DNA from: Methanobacterium sp.
Lineage (GTDB): Archaea > Methanobacteriota > Methanobacteria > Methanobacteriales > Methanobacteriaceae
NCBI GenBank assembly: GCA_030017655.1
Contig: JASEIM010000004.1
Location: 10,429 to 74,428, forward strand
DNA length: 64,000 bases
Direction of reading: 5' to 3'
Every line of letters begins with the position of its first letter. Position 1 is the first letter of the stretch. The notes under the pieces are model-generated. The model made no database searches. It was not told where the DNA came from and saw nothing but the letters and a program-made list of their open reading frames with translations. Of this stretch, positions 8,470 to 17,317 are shown piece after piece. Both the position numbers and the translations under genes were made by a program.

Positions 8470-9186
8470 GTGTATAATATGCTGATCTATGATTTTTATC
8501 AGATTTTTGGACAGATAGTGTTCATTGCAGGTATTTCGATTTTAATACTGCTATCAGTGACGCTTATTCTTGGAAGAATGCTTATAAGGCAGGAAAGGCT
8601 TATTTTTCCCAGACTTCTTCTATTTACAATAGATGTGTTTTATGGATTATTCAAAAAATTTGCCGGAAATGTAGGGGTTGATGAAAAAATTGTAGATCAA
8701 ATTGGCGTTGAAGTTAGAAATAAAGTCAATGAAAAATCTTTTGATAAAATAGATGATAAAGATAAAGTTTTAATCCTTCCGCACTGCCTGAGAAGTCCAA
8801 AATGCGAAGCAAAGCTGGATTCTACTGGTCTTCATTGTACTGACTGCAATCGATGCGTAATAGGCGTTTTAAAGAATAAAGCAGAGTACAAAGGTTATAA
8901 TGTATTTATCATTCCGGGATCAACATTTTTAAAGAAAATTGTCAAAGAAAATGAGTTTAAAGCAGTTTTGGGCGTAGCCTGTTACCAGGATCTGAATCTG
9001 GCAATGATGAAACTTTCAAAATTCCACTGTCAGGGAGTACCACTCTTAAAGGATGGTTGTGTCTGTACAAAGGTTGATACAAAAGCTGTTCTTGATAAAA
9101 TGGGTATTGAAACTTCACAGAACATTAAAATCCCTCAGAGCAATGTTTCATGTGCTAAAGAACGTTCTAATCGTAAATTACTTTAA
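8470..9186 (+). CDS. DUF116 membrane-anchored cysteine-rich protein
   Basis: 238 residues. One long N-terminal membrane region (about residues 10-35, IFGQIVFIAGISILILLSV) is followed by a cytosolic domain. That domain has the DUF116 signature: LPHCLRSPKCEAKLDSTG, CTDCNRCVIG, then GVACYQDLNLAM and a C-terminal DGCVCTKVD. The many conserved cysteines suggest an Fe-S cluster or redox centre; the function is unknown. GTG at 8470 is used here; ATG at 8479 is an alternative 3 codons in. Confidence 0.85.
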   Translation: MYNMLIYDFYQIFGQIVFIAGISILILLSVTLILGRMLIRQERLIFPRLLLFTIDVFYGLFKKFAGNVGVDEKIVDQIGVEVRNKVNEKSFDKIDDKDKVLILPHCLRSPKCEAKLDSTGLHCTDCNRCVIGVLKNKAEYKGYNVFIIPGSTFLKKIVKENEFKAVLGVACYQDLNLAMMKLSKFHCQGVPLLKDGCVCTKVDTKAVLDKMGIETSQNIKIPQSNVSCAKERSNRKLL

Positions 9187-9290
9187 ATTTTTACTTAGTA
9201 AAATTTTAAGGTTCGAAAAACCAAGGTTTATCTCAACTTTAAAAATTCAAAATTTTTAATGTTCAGAAATCTTTCAAAACTGTAGATTTT
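9185..9290. repeat. Hairpin array A (A-tract stem-loops)
   Basis: Convergent intergenic space between DUF116 and the CPBP gene. It carries a stem AAATTTTTAC/TAAAATTT (from 9185), a unit containing GGTTCGAAAAACC, and an AAAACTGTAGATTTTT unit. Read on the minus strand, about 80 bases line up with array C at 20650-20745 (shared CTGAACA, TTTTTAAAGTTGAGA and TTTTTCGAACCTTAAAAT), so the two belong to one repeat family. Confidence 0.6.
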
Positions 9291-9317
9291 TCTAAATTTA
9301 ATTATAAGATTTAGAAT

Positions 9318-9998
9318 TTATGGTGCAAAAACATTCCAGAAACCATGGAAGAGAAATGATCCGTAAACTTTACCCGTTTTTAAACGTATATACCCTACAA
9401 TAGTGCCTAATAACAATCCGATCATTATTTTACTTATAATTAGGGGCATTAAAGTGAATTCTTTTGGGTGAATCAAAAATACATCCATATAACCAATATG
9501 CCATAGTCCAAAGGATAATGTGATGATAATCCATGTAATTATACATGAATTTTTTGTTTTTAGGGAATTTTGAACATTATTCCATAGATATCCTCTAAAT
9601 AAAAGCTCTTCAAATGCAGGTACAACAATTCCAAATATCAAACTTATAATAAGAACATCAAATTTAGCACCCATAATAATTGGCAAAAATATAAAAATGG
9701 GAAGTGCTACTAACCCTGTAAAGTATATTAGCATTGTTTTCTTGTTAACATCATCTAAATTTAAGCTTAAATCTCTTAATGATGGTCTAAATATTCCTAA
9801 AAGCAATAATCCAACTATTAAAAATGATATTCCATTTAAAATCTGAAATAATAGAATATCTTGTCCCGGTTTAAGTAAGTACCATAATCCATCCATTACA
9901 AACACTCTCAAAAGCTGTATGGCTGTTAATACAACTATTATTTTAGCTAAAAGTTTTAAAAATGATTTATAATTGTATGAGTTCTTGAAAATTTCCAT
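9318..9998 (-). CDS. CPBP family intramembrane glutamic endopeptidase
   Basis: 226 residues with six to seven predicted membrane helices. The CPBP (Rce1/CAAX-like) catalytic motifs are present: EELLFRGYLW (the EExxxR motif) around residue 132 and FGLWHIGY with the second-motif His. Members process prenylated or other membrane proteins; many bacterial relatives confer bacteriocin self-immunity. GGAGAC precedes the ATG. It is last in a same-strand cluster of small membrane proteins with an XRE regulator, so an immunity or envelope-stress role is plausible but unproven. Confidence 0.88.
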   Translation of the reverse strand: MEIFKNSYNYKSFLKLLAKIIVVLTAIQLLRVFVMDGLWYLLKPGQDILLFQILNGISFLIVGLLLLGIFRPSLRDLSLNLDDVNKKTMLIYFTGLVALPIFIFLPIIMGAKFDVLIISLIFGIVVPAFEELLFRGYLWNNVQNSLKTKNSCIITWIIITLSFGLWHIGYMDVFLIHPKEFTLMPLIISKIMIGLLLGTIVGYIRLKTGKVYGSFLFHGFWNVFAP

Positions 9999-10056
9999 AA
10001 AAATGTCTCCAATGATATATTTTTTCTAATTTTATGGGAGGTCTATTTTTCAGTGG

Positions 10057-10395
10057 TTATAATAACAGACTTAAAATCCATGCTAACCAGCCTAAAGCAC
10101 CGATAGCATACACAATGTATATTGTCCACTTGACGCTTTTGTTTATAAAGAACATTTTAATTCTTCTCTTTCCCTTAATTATTAGAATAACAAGCGCTAA
10201 AATAGATATTCGGAATCCCCATAAAAAATAAGGTGTTTCTATCGTTTTTTCTAAGGTAAGAAGTTCATTTTCAAAGAATTGTCCAAATAAAATAACAAAT
10301 AAAATGAACCATCCAACCAGTGCTAAAATAAATGAAGCAATATATAATCTTGTTTTGAAATAATCTTTCCAATCTCTATTTTTAATTTTAGTCAT
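10057..10395 (-). CDS. Small integral membrane protein, function unknown
   Basis: 112 residues with about three membrane helices: IASFILALVGWFILFVILFG, a central FRISILALVILIIKG, and a C-terminal WTIYIVYAIGALGWLAWILS. A GAGG ribosome site precedes the ATG. It lies 20 bases after the XRE regulator gene and is read in the same direction, so probably the same transcript. No family recognised. Confidence 0.65.
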   Translation of the reverse strand: MTKIKNRDWKDYFKTRLYIASFILALVGWFILFVILFGQFFENELLTLEKTIETPYFLWGFRISILALVILIIKGKRRIKMFFINKSVKWTIYIVYAIGALGWLAWILSLLL

Positions 10396-10415
10396 ATGAT
10401 TGCCTCATAAAAAGT

Positions 10416-10619
10416 TCATTCTTGGTCTTCTTTGTAAATGAAAATGTCTTCTATTTGTACATTGAAAAATTCTGCTATTTTAAATGCCAGAACTAAAGAC
10501 GGGTCATATTTGTCTTTTTCTATTGCGATAATAGTTTGTCTGGTGACTCCAAGTATTTTAGCAAGATCTTCTTGAGTTAAGTTTTGCATGGCTCGATATA
10601 CCTTGAGATTATTTTTCAT
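10416..10619 (-). CDS. XRE-family helix-turn-helix regulator
   Basis: 67 residues: a single HTH_3 domain (NLTQEDLAKILGVTRQTIIA, then IEKDKYDPSLVLAFKIAEFF) and a short acidic tail. This compact YozG/SinR-like type usually represses its own operon. The ATG at 10619, 5 bases after the DUF2178 stop codon, is preferred over a TTG three codons upstream. It is co-directional with DUF2178 genes, a pairing common in archaea and Firmicutes, so it likely controls this membrane-protein cluster. Confidence 0.9.
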   Translation of the reverse strand: MKNNLKVYRAMQNLTQEDLAKILGVTRQTIIAIEKDKYDPSLVLAFKIAEFFNVQIEDIFIYKEDQE

Positions 10620-10624
10620 AAATA

Positions 10625-11002
10625 TCAATAACCATATTTTTTATTGTAATATCCATAGAAGATGTAATATAAGGTCAACAAGGCAACAGATGCATAGGAA
10701 AGAGTATAACCAGCCTGGGTAAAATCTGGATATTCATTTCGTAGTGTAATGAAAAATAATCCTATAATGGCTATAGAGATAGAAAAAAGCACCATTGCCA
10801 TTCGAGATGCTTTTTCACTTATTTTAATTATTCTTTCATCTTCTAAAGTTTCATCAGTATTCTTTTTATAAATATAGGAGGCCATAGCGCCAATTACAAT
10901 AGCTAAGATAGCGGGAATTATTTCTCCCATTGTAACAGATAATCCTACTACTATTCCAACAAATATAGCGATAATTACTCTTAAAATCTTATAGTTTTTC
11001 AT
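10625..11002 (-). CDS. DUF2178 family membrane protein
   Basis: 125 residues with four membrane helices in two pairs around a cytosolic LEDERIIKISEKASRMA segment, the EDER signature of DUF2178. Function unknown; genes of this family often sit next to XRE regulators, as here. GGTGAT precedes the ATG. Closely related in layout to the next gene upstream (11022-11465), including NEYPDFTQAGYTL against NVYPQFLQAGYTL, so the pair arose by duplication. Confidence 0.82.
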   Translation of the reverse strand: MKNYKILRVIIAIFVGIVVGLSVTMGEIIPAILAIVIGAMASYIYKKNTDETLEDERIIKISEKASRMAMVLFSISIAIIGLFFITLRNEYPDFTQAGYTLSYASVALLTLYYIFYGYYNKKYGY

Positions 11003-11021
11003 TATATCACCTTAAATTTGG

Positions 11022-11465
11022 TTAATATTTTCTACTGTAATATGATCTAGATACAAAGTATAGTACAAAGCAGAAAAATGCCAGTACAAATAGAGTATAT
11101 CCTGCCTGTAAAAATTGGGGATAAACGTTCCTTAAAGCAACTATAATTATCCCTGCATAGATCATAACAGCTATAAGAATTCCTAAAGTCATTGTAGAGG
11201 CTTTTTCGTTAATTAATTGAGTTCTTTCATCTTCAACAATAACAGTACTATCTCCTCTAAATATTTCTTCTAAATTATCTCTATTTATGTATAAAACAAC
11301 TCCCTCTGCACTCAAAAGTATAATGGCGAGTATTATAACATAAATATTCCCTAATATCAATCCTGCAAGCCATAAACCAGTAATAAAGACAGATAGAATC
11401 TTTATAAATAAACCTGACTCAAATATTGATAGTATTTTCATTACTGTTCCCGAATTTGGATTCAT
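11022..11465 (-). CDS. DUF2178 family membrane protein, second copy
   Basis: 147 residues from the ATG at 11465, which has GAGGTG at good spacing; upstream TTG and GTG codons in frame have no such site. Four membrane helices surround VEDERTQLINEKASTM, the DUF2178 EDER motif. It is a paralogue of the next gene with a longer N-terminus. Its ribosome site begins about 10 bases after the last hairpin of array B, so the hairpins would lie in its 5' leader. Confidence 0.8.
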   Translation of the reverse strand: MNPNSGTVMKILSIFESGLFIKILSVFITGLWLAGLILGNIYVIILAIILLSAEGVVLYINRDNLEEIFRGDSTVIVEDERTQLINEKASTMTLGILIAVMIYAGIIIVALRNVYPQFLQAGYTLFVLAFFCFVLYFVSRSYYSRKY

Positions 11466-11482
11466 ATTATTCACCTCAAAAA

Positions 11483-11621
11483 CCCTCAAACGCTTCGCGT
11501 TTGGGTATGTAAAAACCTTTAGTTTTTATGGCCACAAAACCTTCGGTTTTGTAGGCATCGAAAATTGTAAATTTCCGAAAGTTTTTTATTCTTTGTAGTC
11601 GGAAAAAGCCTTGCTTTTTCC
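11483..11621. repeat. Hairpin array B: five tandem stem-loops
   Basis: Five adjacent perfect or near-perfect hairpins: CAAACGC/GCGTTTG (11487-11503), TAAAAAC/GTTTTTA (11510-11528), ACAAAAC/GTTTTGT (11534-11552), an imperfect CGAAAATT unit (11559-11577) and GGAAAAAGC/GCTTTTTCC (11601-11621). Loops are 3-5 bases, often CTTCG. The array fills the gap between two minus-strand genes, lying downstream of the 11628-12077 stop codon and upstream of the DUF2178 ribosome site. Confidence 0.8.
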
Positions 11622-11627
11622 TCATCT

Positions 11628-12077
11628 TCATTCATTTATTATATTTTTAGATGATCTCCATAATGTCACATTTGAAGCGAAAATGGTGATAATTAACTGT
11701 AAAAATGGAGATATGAATATCATAAGGAGTATCCAGCCAATAAAACTTATTTTGGGGTCATAAAGAATTAATGGAATCCCAAAATTAATAAAATCTGCAT
11801 AGGGATTTAGAAGCATTGTACTTATAGGTCCCCAGATGATTAGCATTAGTATAAATGTAAAGGTGGATGTAATAAATGCATATTTTAAAATTATGGTTAA
11901 AAGAGTCTCTAAATTTTGTTCATTATTTTTTAATCTTTTTGCTATGTACCATCCAACTGGAAATCCAAATAACACGCAAAAAAATGGGATACCCATTCCT
12001 ACTCCAACAAAAAATAGGTTTAGAATGATATAGATAGCAAAAACGGCTTTTTTATTGATATTAAAAATATTGTTCAT
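11628..12077 (-). CDS. Four-helix membrane protein, function unknown
   Basis: 149 residues from the ATG at 12077 (GAGG 6 bases upstream); the frame also opens with TTG at 12089. Four predicted helices (AVFAIYIILNLFFVGVG, FITSTFTFILMLIIWG, then SFIGWILLMIFISPFLQ and a tail). No family recognised. It is the first gene of the minus-strand membrane cluster, and its promoter region carries a GTAAA/TTTAC palindrome. Confidence 0.6.
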   Translation of the reverse strand: MNNIFNINKKAVFAIYIILNLFFVGVGMGIPFFCVLFGFPVGWYIAKRLKNNEQNLETLLTIILKYAFITSTFTFILMLIIWGPISTMLLNPYADFINFGIPLILYDPKISFIGWILLMIFISPFLQLIITIFASNVTLWRSSKNIINE

Positions 12078-12089
12078 TTTCTTCCTCAA

Positions 12090-12119
12090 GTAAAATATAC
12101 TTTACATAATGTTATATAA
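12090..12119 (-). promoter_or_regulatory. Promoter with GTAAA-N6-TTTAC palindrome
   Basis: On the minus strand a TATA-like TTATATAAC (about 12111-12119) is followed by the palindrome GTAAAATATACTTTAC (12090-12105, arms GTAAA and TTTAC), just before the membrane-cluster start. Position fits an operator, perhaps for the XRE protein of the cluster (inference). The rest of 12120-12407 is AT-rich and holds no gene that I can see. Confidence 0.4.
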
Positions 12120-12407
12120 ACTTTACTATATGTTAATGTATTTTTACTTTCAACTTAAAAATTAATTGAAGTGAATTGAAAATTGCAATATAAAAGACTA
12201 ATTTGAACTAAATCTTAATAATAAAAAAATATATCTAAATAAATAAAATAATTTAACTTTATGTGTTATAATAGTAAATATTTTATATATAATGATAAAT
12301 ATTTCATATATTAATATTATAAAACATATTTAAATGGATATTATTAAGATTAAATGAAGATTCTTGATAAATTTCTATTTAATTTATTAAAATAGGAAGG
12401 AAAAAAA

Positions 12408-13505
12408 ATGAGAAAGTATTATTTGGATAATTTACGTTGGTTAATAATTTTGATTCTATTCCCGTATCACACATTATTATTGTATACTCCACTAGGTTCA
12501 TACATCATAAATGCTGGTAATTATCTTTTTGCCAATATCTTTATTTTATCGTTTTCTATTTGGTTTATGCAACTGTTATTTGCGATAGCAGGAATTGCTA
12601 CATTTTATTCATTAAAAAAAAGGACTCCCAAGTTATATATTAAAGAAAGAGTATCAAAACTCCTAATTCCAATGATTTCGGGTGTTGTTTTTGTAGTATC
12701 AGTCTCAGTATATTTTGGTTTTCTTTATAATGGTTATACAGCAGGATTCCTTACAATGTGGTGGAACTTTATTACCAACTGGTTTACTTATTTTGCAGAA
12801 GGTATAGGTCTTGGTCCATTGTGGTTTTTATTGTACCTTTTTATAATTTCTCTTGTTGCACTTCCAATTATTATGAAATATAAAAATGGAGAATGGAGAA
12901 TTCCACTGGAAAAAGTAACAGTACCTAAATTGTTATTACTCTTTATACCATTAGCTATTGGAAATTTTTTCCTGAATTTTTATCCTGAAAAAAGCTTGGT
13001 TCAGTTTTTCCTGTTATTTTTATTTGGATACTTCTTCCTATCTGATGATGGTATTCAGGAAAAGCTGGAAGATAAAAGATGGCCTTTATTCATATCATTT
13101 ATTGGTTTAATGAGCATATATCTATCTTTTTATATAATGAATTCAGCAGGAGGATCTGCAGCACCTACAGCGAGCAATGTAAGTTTAGTTTCAATTTTAA
13201 TCCCATCATTGTTTACTAACTTTATTTTATGGATTGGAATATTGGGTATAATGGGAATGGGTAAGCATTATTTGGAATTTAAAAATTCAATCACTCTATA
13301 TCTTTCAGCAGCATCATTCCCCATATATATTTTCCATATTGCATGGATTAATATCCTGGCATATTACATTATTGGGTTTATACCAAATATGATAGTTCTA
13401 CAAATAATTCTAATTATGGGGATAAGTTTTGTACTAACAATTCTTACAATTGAAATTGTAAGAAGAATAAAGGTAATTCGATCCATTTTTGGTATCAAAG
13501 GCTGA
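12408..13505 (+). CDS. Acyltransferase family 3 membrane protein
   Basis: 365 residues with about ten membrane helices. It opens with YYLDNLRWLIILILFPYHT, the acyltransferase-3 signature with the catalytic-type His in helix 1; an arginine-containing segment (KKRTPKLYIKERVSKLLIP) follows helix 2. Members move acetyl or other acyl groups onto surface sugars or lipids (OatA, OpgC type). GGAAGG precedes the ATG. It stands alone, divergent from the membrane cluster. The substrate is unknown. Confidence 0.85.
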   Translation: MRKYYLDNLRWLIILILFPYHTLLLYTPLGSYIINAGNYLFANIFILSFSIWFMQLLFAIAGIATFYSLKKRTPKLYIKERVSKLLIPMISGVVFVVSVSVYFGFLYNGYTAGFLTMWWNFITNWFTYFAEGIGLGPLWFLLYLFIISLVALPIIMKYKNGEWRIPLEKVTVPKLLLLFIPLAIGNFFLNFYPEKSLVQFFLLFLFGYFFLSDDGIQEKLEDKRWPLFISFIGLMSIYLSFYIMNSAGGSAAPTASNVSLVSILIPSLFTNFILWIGILGIMGMGKHYLEFKNSITLYLSAASFPIYIFHIAWINILAYYIIGFIPNMIVLQIILIMGISFVLTILTIEIVRRIKVIRSIFGIKG

Positions 13506-13957
13506 AACCGCGCTGTTAAATAGTATAATACAATTAAAGGGTAATAGTCATTTAAAAATTAAATGATTATTTCCATAGTTTACAAATACCATAGTTTATA
13601 TAAAGATAACAAATGTCTGCTTTATAGATCTAAATGAGTGAATTTTAATTTTTATGATGGAGAATAATGGTAGGACTTATGGAATTGATTTTTAAGAATA
13701 ATGAAATCTTTGCGTGGAAAAAATTTTATCTTGCTGAACATCGCAGTTAAATAATAAACTTCTCAACATTCATTAAGTGCTATTTTCGTTACCTGCTATG
13801 AATCAACCGCATGCACTCACATTTACGGCCTAAATAATGCTTTTAATTCTTTAAATAGTTATATACAGTTTAAACACCGGAAATAACACCAAAACATAGA
13901 GACAATATATTTAATTAAATATAAATTCAGTGATAAATAAAAAAATTATGATAAATC
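13506..13957. other. Intergenic region, no gene recognised
   Basis: 452 bases of AT-rich sequence with only very short open frames (the best, about 27 codons from 13666, is not convincing). A TATA-like TTATATAC near 13858 may serve the hybrid kinase downstream. No repeat or RNA gene was seen. Confidence 0.4.
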
Positions 13958-16234
13958 ATGCCCACTAAAATTATGATTGTTGAAGATGAAGCTATTACAG
14001 CAGCAGATATTAAAAGTACATTGAAAAGCATGGGTTTTGAAGTAGTTTCAACTGCTTTTGAAGGAAAAGAAGCTATTCAAAAAGCAAAAGAACTTAAACC
14101 AGACTTAATACTTATGGATATATTTCTTAGAGGAGAATTAGATGGTATTGAAGCTGCCCGTAAAATAATGACTTTTTCTGATATTCCTATTATTTATTTA
14201 ACCGCTCTTTCCGATAAAAAAACCTTAAAAAGAGCTAAACTAACAAAACCATATGGATTTCTCACCAAACCCTTTAGTCAGGATGTAATTGTAAACACAA
14301 TAGAAACCGCTCTTTATAAGCACGAACTTGATAAAAAATTAAAAGAAAGTGAAGAAAAGTTTCAGTTAATGTATCAGGATGCTCCATTGCCATATCAATC
14401 TTTAGATGAATCAGGATTTATCACTGAAGTTAATCAAGCATGGCTTGATACTCTGGGATATTCAAGAGATGAAGTTATTGGAAAATGGTTTGTTGATTTC
14501 TTAAAAACTAATAATGCTGAAAAATTTCTGGAAAATTTTCCAAAATTTAAAGCTAAAGGAGAAATTTGTAATATAGAATTTGAAATGAAACACAAAAATG
14601 GCTCTATTATAATTGCAGAATTTAATGGTAAAATAAGTCACGACGAAAGGGGCAATTTTCAAAGAACCCACTGTATATTTCAGGATATTACAAAGCAGAA
14701 AGAAGCAGAAAAAAAAATTAAAGAGAGCAACGAACGTTATAGGCAGTTTTTCAATAATCCCCTCCTGGGTTTTGCCCTATGCAAAATATTCACTGATGAA
14801 AATGGAGAACCAGTGGATTTTGTTTACTTGGAAGTTAATAACGCATTTGAAAATTTAACAGGGCTTAAAAGAAAGGAAGTTTTAAATAAAAAAGTCACAG
14901 ATGTCCTTGTCCCTGAAGAAGTTGCTGATATAATTAAAATTTATGGAAAAGTGGCTCTAACCGGTGAATCAACTATTTTTGAATATCCCATACCTTCTTT
15001 AGACAAATATTTTGAAATCTCTGCCTTTTCACCCAGAAATAAACATTTTATAGCATTTTTCACGGATATTACTAAACGTAAAAAAGTTGAAGAGGAATTA
15101 AAAAAATCTCGAGATAATTTTGAAGAACAAGTCAAAGCACGTACATTAGATCTTCAAATTGAAAGAGATAAGCTAAATACTATTCTTAACACCACGAAAA
15201 ATAGGATATGTGTTGTAAATAGTAATTATGAATTGGACTATATTAATCCTGCAATGGAAAAAGATTTTGGAATAAATAAAGGACAGAATTGTTATGAATA
15301 TTTTTATAATAAGACTGATATCTGCGCGGGATGCAAAATTCAAAAAGCTTTTGAAGGCAACGTCGTCGAATGGAAACAGCATTTATTAAGGTTAGACAAA
15401 GTTTATGATGTATTGGCTGCACCTATACTTAACACTAATGGCTCTAATTCTGTATTGGTGATATTAAATGATATTACAAAGCATGAAAAGACTAAAGAAC
15501 AATTAAAAGAAGCTGTACAAGAATTAAAGCATTCTAATGAGGAACTGCAGAGTTTTGCCTATATTACAAGTCATGATTTACAGGAACCATTAAGAACTAT
15601 GGCCAGTTATGCGGGTCTCCTGAAACAGCGCTATGAAGGTAAATTTGATAAGGATGCTGATGATTTCCTTGATTATATGATTAAAGGTGCTTCAAGAATG
15701 AAAGAAATGATTCAGGGACTGCTTGATTATTCTCGTTTAGGAACACAGGGAAGAGAATTCAGGAAATTTAGCAGTGAAGAGGCACTTAATAATGCTTTAT
15801 CTAATCTTCATCCTCCAATTGAAGAGTGTCACGCCGAAATAACTCACGATAAACTTCCATTAATAATAGCAGATCCTGACCAGATTACATGCGTATTTGA
15901 GAACCTCATTGGTAATGCATTGAAATTCCGAAGGGAAGGAAAAAAACCTAAAATTCATATTTCAGCAAGAAAAATAGATGATGAATTCATTTTTAGTGTT
16001 CATGATAATGGAATAGGAATAGAAGAACAATATATAGACAAAATCTTTGAAATATTTAAACGATTACATGCTATTGATGAGTATAAAGGTGCTGGAATTG
16101 GACTTGCAATCGTTAAAAGGATTATAGCTCGTCATGGTGGTAGGGTATGGGTTGAATCAGATTTAAGTAAAGGTTCTACTTTTTATTTTACTATTCCAGT
16201 TGAACTTATTGAAAAAGAGGATAGAATTACATAA
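13958..16234 (+). CDS. Hybrid sensor: response regulator - PAS repeats - histidine kinase
   Basis: 758 residues, soluble. Domains in order: receiver (1-120; phospho-acceptor in DLILMDIFL, switch Lys in LTKPF); PAS (about 130-250); a second PAS (255-375) ending in a coiled-coil linker; a third PAS (about 405-510) with a cysteine group (NCYEYF, then CAGC); and a histidine kinase core. The kinase has H-box SHDLQEPLRTM, N-box ENLIGNALKF, G1 VHDNGIGI and G2 GAGIGLAIVK, all intact. Starting with a receiver and no membrane helix, it probably relays a cytosolic signal. The cysteine-bearing PAS could bind a metal or sense redox state (inference). No partner regulator lies next to it. Confidence 0.9.
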   Translation: MPTKIMIVEDEAITAADIKSTLKSMGFEVVSTAFEGKEAIQKAKELKPDLILMDIFLRGELDGIEAARKIMTFSDIPIIYLTALSDKKTLKRAKLTKPYGFLTKPFSQDVIVNTIETALYKHELDKKLKESEEKFQLMYQDAPLPYQSLDESGFITEVNQAWLDTLGYSRDEVIGKWFVDFLKTNNAEKFLENFPKFKAKGEICNIEFEMKHKNGSIIIAEFNGKISHDERGNFQRTHCIFQDITKQKEAEKKIKESNERYRQFFNNPLLGFALCKIFTDENGEPVDFVYLEVNNAFENLTGLKRKEVLNKKVTDVLVPEEVADIIKIYGKVALTGESTIFEYPIPSLDKYFEISAFSPRNKHFIAFFTDITKRKKVEEELKKSRDNFEEQVKARTLDLQIERDKLNTILNTTKNRICVVNSNYELDYINPAMEKDFGINKGQNCYEYFYNKTDICAGCKIQKAFEGNVVEWKQHLLRLDKVYDVLAAPILNTNGSNSVLVILNDITKHEKTKEQLKEAVQELKHSNEELQSFAYITSHDLQEPLRTMASYAGLLKQRYEGKFDKDADDFLDYMIKGASRMKEMIQGLLDYSRLGTQGREFRKFSSEEALNNALSNLHPPIEECHAEITHDKLPLIIADPDQITCVFENLIGNALKFRREGKKPKIHISARKIDDEFIFSVHDNGIGIEEQYIDKIFEIFKRLHAIDEYKGAGIGLAIVKRIIARHGGRVWVESDLSKGSTFYFTIPVELIEKEDRIT

Positions 16235-16696
16235 AATCTGAAAATTAATTGATTATCTATTTTTACATTAAATTATAGGGTATTGGTGAAATGCTAATGA
16301 TTTACCTTTTAGTGGCCCATAAAATCGGATAGATATTTAAGAGGGCCGAAATCCACAGATAATGTGTCATGTAATGATATTGGGTCTAAATAACTTATTT
16401 TTACCTATTTAAATTAGTGAAAACCTTAATCTTAATCTTTATTCTTTTTATGTCGTTTGATTATTTTGAACTGACCTCAAATGTGCCATATAGCTCTGCT
16501 TTCTCTTGTTTTAACCATCTGCATATACAGGATCATGGGAAGTCATTTCCCGGCCTATTGGACAATTAAATAGTTTGAAATCTTTCTTTTTCATATATCT
16601 CATCGGTTTATTTCTTATAGTTCTCCATTTAAATTATAAAATATATAATAAATATGTAATTTTGAAAAATTAAAGAATGTTAGGAGGGAGACTCTT
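16235..16696. other. Intergenic region with a possible decayed minus-strand gene
   Basis: 462 bases without an intact gene. On the minus strand an ATG at 16594 opens a 27-codon frame (KLFNCPIGREMTSHDPVYAD) that ends at 16511. After a frame change, about 18 more protein-like codons (QEKAELYGTFEV) run to 16461. This looks like the remnant of a gene, but I cannot name it. The plus-strand gene downstream has its own GGAGG at 16684. Confidence 0.3.
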
Positions 16697-17266
16697 ATGA
16701 AAAAAGTTATCATGCTATCTGCAAGCCCAAGACCAAGTGGAAATACTTACCAGGTCCTTGAAGAATGCGCAAAAATCATAGAAGATGAAGGATTAGAAGT
16801 AGAAATAATCCCATTTGTGGGAAAAAACATCAGATCATGTATTGCATGTGGAAGATGTGGAGAATTGGGTGAATGCTCCCAAAAAGATGGATTAAATGAG
16901 ATCATATCAAAAATTAGAGAAGCTGATGGATTCATTGTAGGATCACCAGTCTACTTTGGAACAGCACGTGGAGATATAATGTCTGCATTACAGAGGATAG
17001 GGATGGTATCAAGAGCTTCTGATAATTTCTTATCATGGAAAGTTGGGGGTCCTATTGCCGTTGCAAGAAGAGGAGGACATACAGCTACAATTCAGGAGAT
17101 GTTGATGTTCTTCTTTATTAACGATATGATTGTTCCGGGCTCAACTTACTGGAATATGGTCTTTGGACATTCACCAGGACAGGTACAGGATGATGATGAG
17201 GGAATGGAGACTATCAGGCGCTTCGGCTACAATGTAGCAACTTTAATTAAGAAAATAAGCGAATAA
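16697..17266 (+). CDS. Iron-sulfur flavoprotein / flavodoxin family NAD(P)H reductase
   Basis: 189 residues. N-terminal VIMLSASPRPSGNTYQVLEE is the FMN phosphate loop of the NADPH-dependent FMN reductase family. A compact cysteine motif follows (CIACGRCGELGEC, residues about 48-60), which in archaeal iron-sulfur flavoproteins holds a 4Fe-4S cluster, and then GSPVYFGTARGDIMS for the flavin ring. Such proteins carry electrons between ferredoxin and oxygen- or thiol-stress acceptors. A strong AGGAGGGAG ribosome site precedes the ATG. Confidence 0.88.
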   Translation: MKKVIMLSASPRPSGNTYQVLEECAKIIEDEGLEVEIIPFVGKNIRSCIACGRCGELGECSQKDGLNEIISKIREADGFIVGSPVYFGTARGDIMSALQRIGMVSRASDNFLSWKVGGPIAVARRGGHTATIQEMLMFFFINDMIVPGSTYWNMVFGHSPGQVQDDDEGMETIRRFGYNVATLIKKISE

Positions 17267-17317
17267 TCAGGGATAACATAAAAATCCTTTTTTTTAATTA
17301 TTTTTACCTATGCAGAT

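Noticed and set aside
13666..13749. 27-codon open frame in the gap before the hybrid kinase
   Set aside because: No ribosome site, very short and not protein-like enough to call.
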